Part shown: one piece after another, positions 1-5,286 of the stretch
Layout of the letters: the number at the start of each line of letters is the position of its first letter
How positions within the stretch are numbered: position 1 is the stretch's first letter
DNA from: Puniceicoccales bacterium
GTDB taxonomy: Bacteria; Verrucomicrobiota; Verrucomicrobiia; Opitutales; JAIRKQ01
Assembly (NCBI GenBank): GCA_031288455.1
Contig: JAITRI010000031.1
Span: 1 to 8,448 of the forward strand
DNA: 8,448 nucleotides
Reading direction: 5' to 3'
Notes under the pieces: generated by a model
Seen by the model: the letters and a program-made list of their open reading frames with translations, nothing else
The model's database searches: none
Told to the model about the DNA's origin: nothing
Made by a program: the position numbers and the translations under genes

Positions 1-557
1 TGGCTGATGCGTATAGGCACAGTGGATCATTCGCAAGTGCACTCAATGTATTGAATCCAGAGCAATTAAAGACCATCGATTTTCTAACCAAAGCATGCAA
101 GAAGGCGGAGGATTCTCTAAACAAAAAGATCAAGGAGGAGGAGGATTCTCTAAACGAAGACTTCAAGCGCGTTGAAGTGGATGAAAGAAAGTCGATCTGG
201 GAAGCCCGCTTCCGCGAGTCATTGAATAAAAGAAAGTCGATCCTGGAAGACCGCTTCCGCAAGTCATTGAAAGAAAGAGAGTCGATCTGGGAAGCCCGCC
301 TCCACAAGTTATTGAATGATAAAGAAGAGTTAGAAAAATCGGATTTGATGTATGCGGATGAGCGATACAGTGGACCATTCGCAAGTGTACGCAATGTATT
401 GAGTCCAGAGCAATGGGAAGATTTTCTAAACAAAAAGGCTGAAATGTACTTGAAGGTGGCTGATGCGTATGGGCAACACAGTGAATTATTCGCAAATTAT
501 GGTAAAGAAAAAAAGAAGTCCTGGCTACAGGACTACTACAGCCAGGACCCTAAATAG
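1..557 (+). CDS. Partial coiled-coil repeat protein (5' end outside window)
   Basis: I do not recognise a family. The frame is open from the left edge to a TAG at 555-557, about 184 visible codons, so the real start lies upstream. The first in-frame start-like codon, TTG at 51, sits inside a repeated module and is unlikely to be the true start. The protein is rich in Glu, Lys, Arg and Ser with heptad/hendecad-like spacing, so a long helical coiled coil is expected. Counting from codon 51, residues 19-40 are two 11-residue units (xEDSLN...). Residues 46-90 are three 15-residue units (R[KE]SI[WL]E.R...). Residues 101-122 repeat the module seen at the left edge (Y.SG.FAS..NVL.PEQ). A third partial copy (VADAY) lies near residue 136, before a Lys-rich tail. 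No membrane segment or signal peptide is visible. The gene converges on the sctC block and looks more AT-rich than it. A secreted effector, surface or structural role is possible but unproven. Confidence 0.75.
   Translation, partial: ADAYRHSGSFASALNVLNPEQLKTIDFLTKACKKAEDSLNKKIKEEEDSLNEDFKRVEVDERKSIWEARFRESLNKRKSILEDRFRKSLKERESIWEARLHKLLNDKEELEKSDLMYADERYSGPFASVRNVLSPEQWEDFLNKKAEMYLKVADAYGQHSELFANYGKEKKKSWLQDYYSQDPK
18..66 (+). repeat. Direct repeat, left copy of coding module
   Basis: By eye this 49-base stretch matches 366-414 at 44 of 49 positions. Both copies are in the same reading frame and encode the pattern HSGSFAS..NVLNPEQ / YSGPFAS..NVLSPEQ. Bases 1-14 are also identical to 457-470, marking a third, shorter copy start. 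This supports a large module duplicated along the protein. Confidence 0.85.
105..170 (+). repeat. Two tandem 33-bp (11-residue) repeats
   Basis: The units at 105-137 and 138-170 share the core EDSLN and are in frame. An 11-residue period is the hendecad spacing typical of long, slightly unwound coiled coils. The same period reappears in the decayed reading frame at 610-675. Confidence 0.75.
186..320 (+). repeat. Three tandem 45-bp (15-residue) repeats
   Basis: The units are 186-230, 231-275 and 276-320, each starting with an Arg codon and carrying the core SI[WL]E[AD]R. Unit 1 matches unit 2 at about 39 of 45 bases and unit 3 at about 38 of 45. Such high DNA identity suggests recent expansion by slippage or recombination, and copy number may vary between strains. 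Confidence 0.9.
366..414 (+). repeat. Direct repeat, right copy of coding module
   Basis: This is the partner of 18-66, 348 bases downstream in the same frame (348 is 116 codons). It ends in the conserved SPEQ/NPEQ codons. Keeping frame over this distance argues that the duplicated module was selected as protein. Confidence 0.85.
518..548 (+). repeat. 9-bp inverted repeat at the 3' end of the coiled-coil gene
   Basis: GTCCTGGCT at 518-526 and AGCCAGGAC at 540-548 are perfect complements around a 13-base loop, just before the stop codon. No T-run follows, so this is not a standard intrinsic terminator. It could still form an RNA hairpin at the transcript end. Confidence 0.5.
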
Positions 558-600
558 CGGCACGTCAGAGTTCCCTCGCGATCACAATCTAAAATTTTAA

Positions 601-890
601 GAGAAAATAAGAGCTGACCAAGAGCTACTGCAAAATCGCTTCAAAGCTGACCAAGAGCGACGACAAGAGCTCTTCAATCAAGCGGAGAATGCGCCAAAGA
701 ATGCGGATGAAATATAGCCATTCCCTTTGGGGCATGCAAAGGCATTGGTAAGAGCATCGCCAAGGGAGAGGAAAATGTGGGGGATGGAGGCAAGTGTTCG
801 CCTAGTGTTTGCCAAAAAATTTTCGATGGAATTAAAGGCTTGGAAGTAGGTGGTGGGGAAGTCAGAGACTTCTATCACTGGATATCGTAG
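601..890 (+). pseudogene. Decayed coiled-coil repeat reading frame
   Basis: I see no intact gene here, but two adjoining frames look once-coding. Bases 601-714 read as a charged helix (EKIRADQELLQ...), with two 11-residue units at 610-642 and 643-675 (RADQE / KADQE; about 26 of 33 bases alike), ending at TAG 715-717. Two frames over, 717-890 stays open and ends in TAG, reading AIPFGACKGIGKS... then IFDGIKGLEVGGGEV. A TAA at 598-600 closes the first frame upstream, and no ATG, GTG or TTG precedes the repeats. A single frameshift near 715 would join the two parts. The hendecad pattern resembles the intact gene just upstream, so this may be a degraded paralogue or a detached 3' portion. It could also be chance, since each frame is short. 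Confidence 0.45.
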
Positions 891-898
891 CCATTTCG

Positions 899-1144
899 CT
901 ATTTTTTGCCAATTTTTTCGGCCGCAATTTTACTCGCATTCTGCATCTCCGCCATGCGATCGCGCACGTTCTGACTTTTTCTCTCCACTGCAACGTGGAA
1001 TCATTCGGCTAGTGGGCACGTCCGCTGACGCGTTTCCGCGGCGGCCCGTCGGGCGGCCATTTCCGTGTCGTCGGATATTCCTTCGGCGGGAGTGTCGGAT
1101 CCGCCGTCAATTCCCCGCTCTGCAAAAATCTGTCGTATTTGTGG
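899..1144 (-). other. Alternative reading frame overlapping and following the sctC end
   Basis: On the minus strand, in a different frame from sctC, codons run open from 1144 to a TGA at 1003-1001. They continue in the same frame from 1000 to a TAG at 901-899. The first part contains EGISDDTEMAARRAAAETRQ; the second contains VERKSQNVRDRMAEMQ followed by a Lys/Ala-rich end. Both parts read as Ala/Arg/Glu-rich helix. Over the same bases sctC's own frame gives a Pro/Arg/Trp-rich end. Candidate starts are ATG at 1060-1058 and ATG at 955-953, neither with a clear ribosome site. It may be an original sctC tail displaced by a frameshift, a tiny separate gene, or chance. Confidence 0.3.
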
Positions 1145-2928
1145 TCATCACTGCGAATCTCAACGATGGACGGAGAAATTACATAGATTCTCTCCTTCAC
1201 CGATTTGGAGTCGGACGAATGTTTAAACAAAAATCCAACGATTGGAAGGTCTTTGAGGATTGGGACGCCGCTTATGTTTTGCTTATTGTCTTCGGTGACG
1301 TACCCTCCAACGAGAAGACTCTGATCCTCGTACAGTATGGCTTGCGTATTAAGAGAGTGCTGCGATACTCCAGTTTGCGACTCTGATGTTGTCGCTTCGA
1401 AATCTCCGTCGACGACATCCACAAATAATTTCATTTTTCTCTTGCCCATGCCATCCTCTTCTCCTGGGATGATGTGCGGGACGACTTGCATCCTGGTGGA
1501 GGCGGACTGGGAATAGGCATTCGCTGCATTTTGGCTCTGCACCGTGGAGTAGCGAATTTTGTCAGTTTCCAGAACAGCGGCCACATTGTCGAGCGTCAGG
1601 ACGGATGGCCTGGAGATGGTCTGTCCGGAGCCTGAGCTCTCCAGAAAATCGAGGTACAGCTCTATCTGCATATTTTTGAAAACGCCAAGGTTTAGGTTTA
1701 TATTCCCGTTGCCATCTTTTTCCCCGACGCGGGAGGTCAAATTGAATTTTCTCCTGCCATTTATGAGATTCGATCCGCCCGCCTGTTGTCCCTGCGCATC
1801 GATGTATTTAGCCGAACCATTCGGCAATGCGAAATTATTTATTCCGACGGACATTGTGTTTGTTTTGTTGACGTTCACGATGGCAACATCGATCTTTATC
1901 ACCTCGCACGGCACGTCCAACTTCGCAATTATTTCCTCGTAGAATGGCATATTTTCGCGCCTGTCGCGGATGATGATCGCGTTCAACCGCTGGTCGCAGG
2001 TGATAAATCCCGGCAGCGTTGTCCCGGAAATATCGACGGTGTCCTTCCCTTCGGATTCCCTGTCGCCGGACGACTTGCTGCCCTTCGCATCGCCCGATGA
2101 ATTTTTCGACGCATTGCCACTGTTCTGAAGACTTTTTATGTCACTCCTTATGTCCTTCGCGTACTGGGGGGAATCATCGACGATGCCGGCCATGGGGACC
2201 TGCTGCATCTGATTTTTACTGTTGCCAGCGCCAATGTTCAGGTTGAACGGGGAAAGCGCACTTGCCAACTGTTGCCCAGTGACTATGCTCTGCAGCAAAC
2301 TCGCCACTCCAGGGACGGCGATGGATCCGTTGGCGTAATTGAAAGTCATGTCATAGGCCCACGCGTATTTTAGAGGAATTATCTTAACGATGGTGGTATC
2401 GGAAATTTTAGTGGGCAGGAACTTTGCCGCTATGTCGCTGATCACGGTGATGTACTGCGGCGGCGCCGTCACTATTAAAATATTCGCCTCTCCCACGCTC
2501 CTGAATGAGAAATCAGATGACAGAAATCCAAGGCGCGACAGTATCGACGATAGCGTCCCGATGCCATCCAGGTCCATTCGGAAAATTTGCGTTTGCAATT
2601 CCGTGTTCGAATAGACGAACATTATCTTGCCGTCGAAAAACCACGCCAATCCATAGGCTTTTGTTATGTAATTCCAAAATTCGGCGGGATCCATTTTGTT
2701 GAATCTGCCGTTCACCGTGTGCTTCACGTTATTGCTGACGAGGACCGTTATTCCCTGCATCGCGAAAAAATCATGCACCAATTCCGCCAGATTTTGGTCC
2801 TTCGCAAAGTGGTAGTAGCTTGCCTTGGAAAACGGAAGCGACATTGTCTGCTTCTCATTTGGAGCAGCGCACAGCGCACCGCACAAACACAGCAGCGTAA
2901 GCATCGAAAATAATTTCACTACCTTCAT
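1009..2928 (-). CDS. sctC: Type III secretion outer-membrane secretin SctC (YscC/HrcC family)
   Basis: SctC secretins form the multimeric outer-membrane ring through which the T3SS needle passes. The 639-residue product starts at ATG 2928-2926, which overlaps the chaperone TGA as ATGA and has AGGA (2936-2933) upstream. An upstream in-frame ATG at 3000 would add 24 residues before the signal peptide and is less likely. Residues 1-22 are a Sec signal peptide (MKVVK, then LFSMLTLLCLCGALCA). Residues about 29-115 are the N0-like domain (LPFSKASYYHFAK, LAWFFDGKIMFVY) and 118-190 an N1-type ring domain. An N3-type domain follows (IIPLKYA...; RLNAIIIRDR.ENMPFYEEII), interrupted near 269-297 by a Ser/Gly/Lys/Asp low-complexity linker. 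The secretin core spans roughly 354-595, with TISRPSVLTLDN, SLLVGGYV and VPILKDLPIVGFLF. This order matches YscC. The roughly 40-residue Pro/Arg tail is unusual and may be out of its original frame. T3SS secretin is near certain; the exact system type is not. Confidence 0.93.
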   Translation of the reverse strand: MKVVKLFSMLTLLCLCGALCAAPNEKQTMSLPFSKASYYHFAKDQNLAELVHDFFAMQGITVLVSNNVKHTVNGRFNKMDPAEFWNYITKAYGLAWFFDGKIMFVYSNTELQTQIFRMDLDGIGTLSSILSRLGFLSSDFSFRSVGEANILIVTAPPQYITVISDIAAKFLPTKISDTTIVKIIPLKYAWAYDMTFNYANGSIAVPGVASLLQSIVTGQQLASALSPFNLNIGAGNSKNQMQQVPMAGIVDDSPQYAKDIRSDIKSLQNSGNASKNSSGDAKGSKSSGDRESEGKDTVDISGTTLPGFITCDQRLNAIIIRDRRENMPFYEEIIAKLDVPCEVIKIDVAIVNVNKTNTMSVGINNFALPNGSAKYIDAQGQQAGGSNLINGRRKFNLTSRVGEKDGNGNINLNLGVFKNMQIELYLDFLESSGSGQTISRPSVLTLDNVAAVLETDKIRYSTVQSQNAANAYSQSASTRMQVVPHIIPGEEDGMGKRKMKLFVDVVDGDFEATTSESQTGVSQHSLNTQAILYEDQSLLVGGYVTEDNKQNISGVPILKDLPIVGFLFKHSSDSKSVKERIYVISPSIVEIRSDDHKYDRFLQSGELTADPTLPPKEYPTTRKWPPDGPPRKRVSGRAH

Positions 2929-3446
2929 TTCTTCCTGAAGAGGTTCAATAGCGGCGACAGTGATGAAAATGACTGTTTCCGCTTCAGGGTTGCATCCCAA
3001 AAGTCAACGTTTTGAACGAAAGATTCTATGGTGTCCATAACAAAATCCAATGATGCCTCCAATATTCTAATGTGCCGCGTCGTCGCCAGTCTTCCAGTTT
3101 TTTTGTCAATGGACAGCACATCGCTGTGGTGAATCAGTCGGATAAAGTTTGCCTGTAGCAGGTACCGCAATTTTATTTCGTTGGCATTCGCAACCGATGC
3201 GTTTGGGATCGGTTCGCCGAACATTCCCTGCAGCACCATTACGTCGCGTGCCCCTTGAAATACGCGGATTTCGATGTCGTTGTCCAGGATGGCATGCCTT
3301 TCGCCGAATTCATTGCTGGCCCATTGTCCTATGCGAAACATTTCCGATACTATGGCAACTGCCTCATCATATTCCATACAAAACATCCGTAATTGTGCAC
3401 GAAATCGAGCTAATCTCAAGCCAAATGATGGATTTTTTAAAAACAT
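2925..3446 (-). CDS. Probable CesT-family type III secretion chaperone
   Basis: Small class I T3SS chaperones dimerise in the cytosol, bind the N-terminal region of effectors and keep them export-ready. This product is 173 residues from ATG 3446, or 150 from the internal ATG at 3377; the shorter form is closer to the usual 130-160. The CesT-like pattern is an N-terminal helix (EYDEAVAIVSEMF), a strand block (HAILDNDIEIRVF, DVMVLQGMFGEP), a helix (EIKLRYLLQANFIRL), a further strand (GRLATTRHI) and a long C-terminal helix (ASLDFVMDTIESFV). A Lys/Arg/Ser-rich end follows. The upstream start has GGAG five bases away and overlaps the glyQS stop by 10 bases, but adds a basic stretch (KNPSFGLRLARFRAQLR) not expected in the family. 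It ends in ATGA with sctC, so the pair is coupled. Fold pattern and neighbour support the call; sequence identity to any named chaperone was not tested. It could instead be a secretin-specific accessory protein. Confidence 0.62.
   Translation of the reverse strand: MFLKNPSFGLRLARFRAQLRMFCMEYDEAVAIVSEMFRIGQWASNEFGERHAILDNDIEIRVFQGARDVMVLQGMFGEPIPNASVANANEIKLRYLLQANFIRLIHHSDVLSIDKKTGRLATTRHIRILEASLDFVMDTIESFVQNVDFWDATLKRKQSFSSLSPLLNLFRKK
2931..2936 (-). promoter_or_regulatory. Ribosome binding site of sctC
   Basis: AGGAAG on the minus strand ends two bases before the ATG at 2928, within the last codons of the chaperone gene. Together with the ATGA stop/start overlap it points to translational coupling. 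It also favours 2928 over the ATG at 3000 as the sctC start. Confidence 0.7.
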
Positions 3447-4975
3447 CTTTCTCCAATGAAGTGCACCACTTCTTCCGCCCTAATTCTCTCCTGCTGCATG
3501 GAATCTCGATCCCGCAGCGTTACGGACCCATCCGATAGCGTGTCAAAATCCACGGTTACGCAGAATGGGGTTCCGATTTCATCCATTCTGCGGTATCGCC
3601 TGCCGATCGCCCCGCCGGCGTCGTAGTAAACATTCCATCTGCGGCGCAGAGAGTCGTATATTTCCCGTGATTTTGCGACGATCTCAGGATTATTTTTCAG
3701 CAGCGGGAACACGGCCGCCTTGACAGGTGCCACGCGCGGTGCAAACCTTAGAACGACGCGCAATTCACCGTCCACCTGCTCCTCGTGGTATGCGGAACAG
3801 AGGACCGCAAGCAGAATTCTGTCGACGCCGGCGGCCGGTTCGATTACGTGTGGGATATATTTTTTTCTGGAAATTTCATCGAAGTATTCCATGGATTTTC
3901 CGCTGCATTTCTGATGCTGCGTCAGGTCAAAGCACCCGCGTGCCGCTATGCCCTCCAATTCCTGCACGCCGAATGGATACCTAAAGGTGATATCGGTGCA
4001 TGCCTTTGAATAGTGCGCGAGTTTTTCTCCGCTGTGCACATCGAGGCTAAGCCAATCTCCACCTATTCCCACGCTTTCGTACCACTTCATCCGCTCGGCT
4101 ATCCAATAGGTGTGCCATTTTTTCCACGCCTCGTCCGAGTCATCGATGAAAAATTCCAGCTCCATCTGTTCGAATTCCCGCGATCGGAAAATAAAATTGC
4201 GCGGCGTGATTTCATTGCGGAATGATTTCCCGATCTGCGCAATGCCAAATGGGATCTTTACTCTCGCCGACGCCAGCACATTCTGAAAATTGACGAATGT
4301 TCCCTGTGCGGTTTCTGGGCGCAAGTATGCCGCCGATGCGTCATCCGATACCGCCCCCACGTGCGTCTGGAACATTAAATTGAATGCTCGCGGCGGCGTC
4401 AGTGCTCCGACTGTGCCCGTTTCCGGCGATGGAATCAGTCGCATCTCATCGGCGGATGCGTCCGCAACCGCCCGCACCTCCGAAATCTCCAGCGGTCCGG
4501 ATTTTTTTAGTTTTTTCGCCAAAAGCTCAGCGGCGCGCGTGATTTCGCCGTTCAAATCGTCGCATTCCTGCAGGCAAACGTATCCGATGGATTCCTCGCC
4601 GGCTGTGACTTCTGCGAAGAATAACTGATCCGCGCGGAACCGTTTTTTCGATTCTCTGCAGTCGACCATCGGATCGGAAAACCCGGCGACGTGTCCCGAG
4701 GCTTCCCAAATTTTCTGGTGCGATATGACGGCACAGTCGATGCCGACCACATCGTCGCGCCCCCTGACAACGTCATTCCACCACGCATCTTTGATGTTGC
4801 GCTTCAGTTCCGTTCCCAGCGGCCCGTAATCGAAAAATCCATTCATTCCGCCGTATATGTCGGACGATTTGAAAATAAACCCTCGCCGCTTTGCCAGCGA
4901 AATTATCCTATCCATCAGATTAGCGCCATCGGCAACATTTCCGCTTCCATTTGCATCATCCGCCGAATAATCCAT
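3437..4975 (-). CDS. glyQS: Glycyl-tRNA synthetase, single-chain alpha2 type
   Basis: This class II synthetase charges tRNA-Gly with glycine in the cytosol. The 512-residue length suits the alpha2 (eukaryote/Thermus-like) form rather than the alpha2beta2 GlyQ+GlyS form. From ATG 4975, conserved blocks in order are RRGFIFKSSDIYGG (31-43), YGPLGTELKRNI (50-61), ASGHVAGFSDPMVDC (92-106), FNLMFQTHVG (198-207), LRPETAQGTFVNF (218-230), motif 2 FRNEITPRN with the downstream REFEQMELEFF (252-276), and motif 3 AAGVDRILLA (381-390). A C-terminal anticodon-binding domain starts near 405 (VVLRFAPRVAPVKAAV). The Cys pairs of the zinc ribbon often found before the FNLMF block are not visible; IPSPETG lies there instead. 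The start is uncertain: residues 2-20 are Asp/Gly/Asn-rich and ATG at 4915 (MDRIISLAKRRGF) also fits. Neither start has a clear Shine-Dalgarno site. The 3' end overlaps the chaperone by 10 bases. Confidence 0.95.
   Translation of the reverse strand: MDYSADDANGSGNVADGANLMDRIISLAKRRGFIFKSSDIYGGMNGFFDYGPLGTELKRNIKDAWWNDVVRGRDDVVGIDCAVISHQKIWEASGHVAGFSDPMVDCRESKKRFRADQLFFAEVTAGEESIGYVCLQECDDLNGEITRAAELLAKKLKKSGPLEISEVRAVADASADEMRLIPSPETGTVGALTPPRAFNLMFQTHVGAVSDDASAAYLRPETAQGTFVNFQNVLASARVKIPFGIAQIGKSFRNEITPRNFIFRSREFEQMELEFFIDDSDEAWKKWHTYWIAERMKWYESVGIGGDWLSLDVHSGEKLAHYSKACTDITFRYPFGVQELEGIAARGCFDLTQHQKCSGKSMEYFDEISRKKYIPHVIEPAAGVDRILLAVLCSAYHEEQVDGELRVVLRFAPRVAPVKAAVFPLLKNNPEIVAKSREIYDSLRRRWNVYYDAGGAIGRRYRRMDEIGTPFCVTVDFDTLSDGSVTLRDRDSMQQERIRAEEVVHFIGERCF
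3451..3454 (-). promoter_or_regulatory. Candidate ribosome binding site for the long chaperone start
   Basis: GGAG on the minus strand lies four bases before the ATG at 3446, inside the final glyQS codons. The internal ATG codons at 3386 and 3377 lack a comparable site, so this favours the longer product despite its unusual basic N-terminus. Confidence 0.5.
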
Positions 4976-5064
4976 GGCGCCGTAATCTCACGAAAACCGC
5001 CGCAAGGTCAATACTCTTGTTGCATTGAGCTCACTCTCTTCTCCGGATGTTGCGCATGTCACAT

Positions 5065-5086
5065 GGGAACTAAAAATGTTGGCGTC
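5065..5086 (+). repeat. Short dispersed repeat, copy 1
   Basis: This 22-base stretch (GGGAACTAAAAA then TTGGCG after two variable bases) matches 8326-8347 at 19 of 22 positions, and all three differences are transitions. Both copies lie in non-coding DNA near hairpin elements. The function is unknown; it could be the edge of a larger decayed repeat. Confidence 0.5.
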
Positions 5087-5152
5087 TGGAAATTTTATGG
5101 GCACAGTGGAGCCGTTGACTTCCCACAGGACCATTTTGTTCGCGCCACAGGC

Positions 5153-5219
5153 GCGCAGGAACTGCGCTCCTGCGCTTCGCCACATCCGCAGGATGTGGCC
5201 CCGCCCGCGGAGCGGGCGG
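5153..5219. repeat. Three-hairpin intergenic element, diverged copy
   Basis: Three perfect inverted repeats stand in series. Arms 5153-5160/5168-5175 (GCGCAGGA) enclose a 7-base loop. Arms 5179-5187/5191-5199 (GCCACATCC) enclose the loop GCA. Arms 5201-5208/5212-5219 (CCGCCCGC) enclose the loop GGA. The central stem differs from the right-hand copies by a matched G-C to A-T pair change, and its loop is the reverse complement of theirs (GCA against TGC), suggesting inverted orientation. It lies between ftsK and glyQS, where it could affect mRNA ends or stability. Confidence 0.7.
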
Positions 5220-5286
5220 AGGTGTTCATTTTCGCAGCAAATCCTATGGAGCTAATTTGCATGGGCAAAATGTGCGCCACGCACCC

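Larger units (their letters stand above)
4976..5286. other. Intergenic region between ftsK and glyQS
   Basis: No gene is supported in these 311 bases; the frames open here run through palindromes and lack family signatures. It holds a three-hairpin element at 5153-5219 and one copy of a short dispersed repeat at 5065-5086. On the minus strand, TTGACC at 5011-5006 resembles a -35 box upstream of glyQS. The best -10 candidate, about 16 bases on (GAGATT), is poor, so I do not call a promoter. No U-tract terminator follows ftsK. Confidence 0.6.

Noticed and set aside
51..53. TTG as the start of the left-edge coiled-coil gene
   Set aside because: The frame is open to base 3, and the upstream codons match a repeated module inside the same protein, so the TTG is internal.
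163..495. 110-codon minus-strand frame
   Set aside because: It is a mirror of the repeat gene; its repeated His/Ser-rich blocks arise from the antisense of the 45-bp repeats.
1001..1003. TGA read as Trp (recoded genetic code) to extend the alternative sctC tail
   Set aside because: The chaperone and ftsK end sensibly at TGA. Reading through in ftsK would enter palindromic non-coding DNA, so the standard code fits better.
850..1386. 178-codon plus-strand frame
   Set aside because: Most of it is antisense to the conserved secretin end. The product is Arg/Phe/Pro-rich with no recognisable domain.
4983..5011. Sigma-70 promoter for glyQS
   Set aside because: TTGACC is a fair -35, but the correctly spaced -10 candidates match only about half of the consensus.
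5153..5219. Rho-independent terminator for ftsK
   Set aside because: The stems are strong, but no T-run follows the last stem in the direction of transcription.
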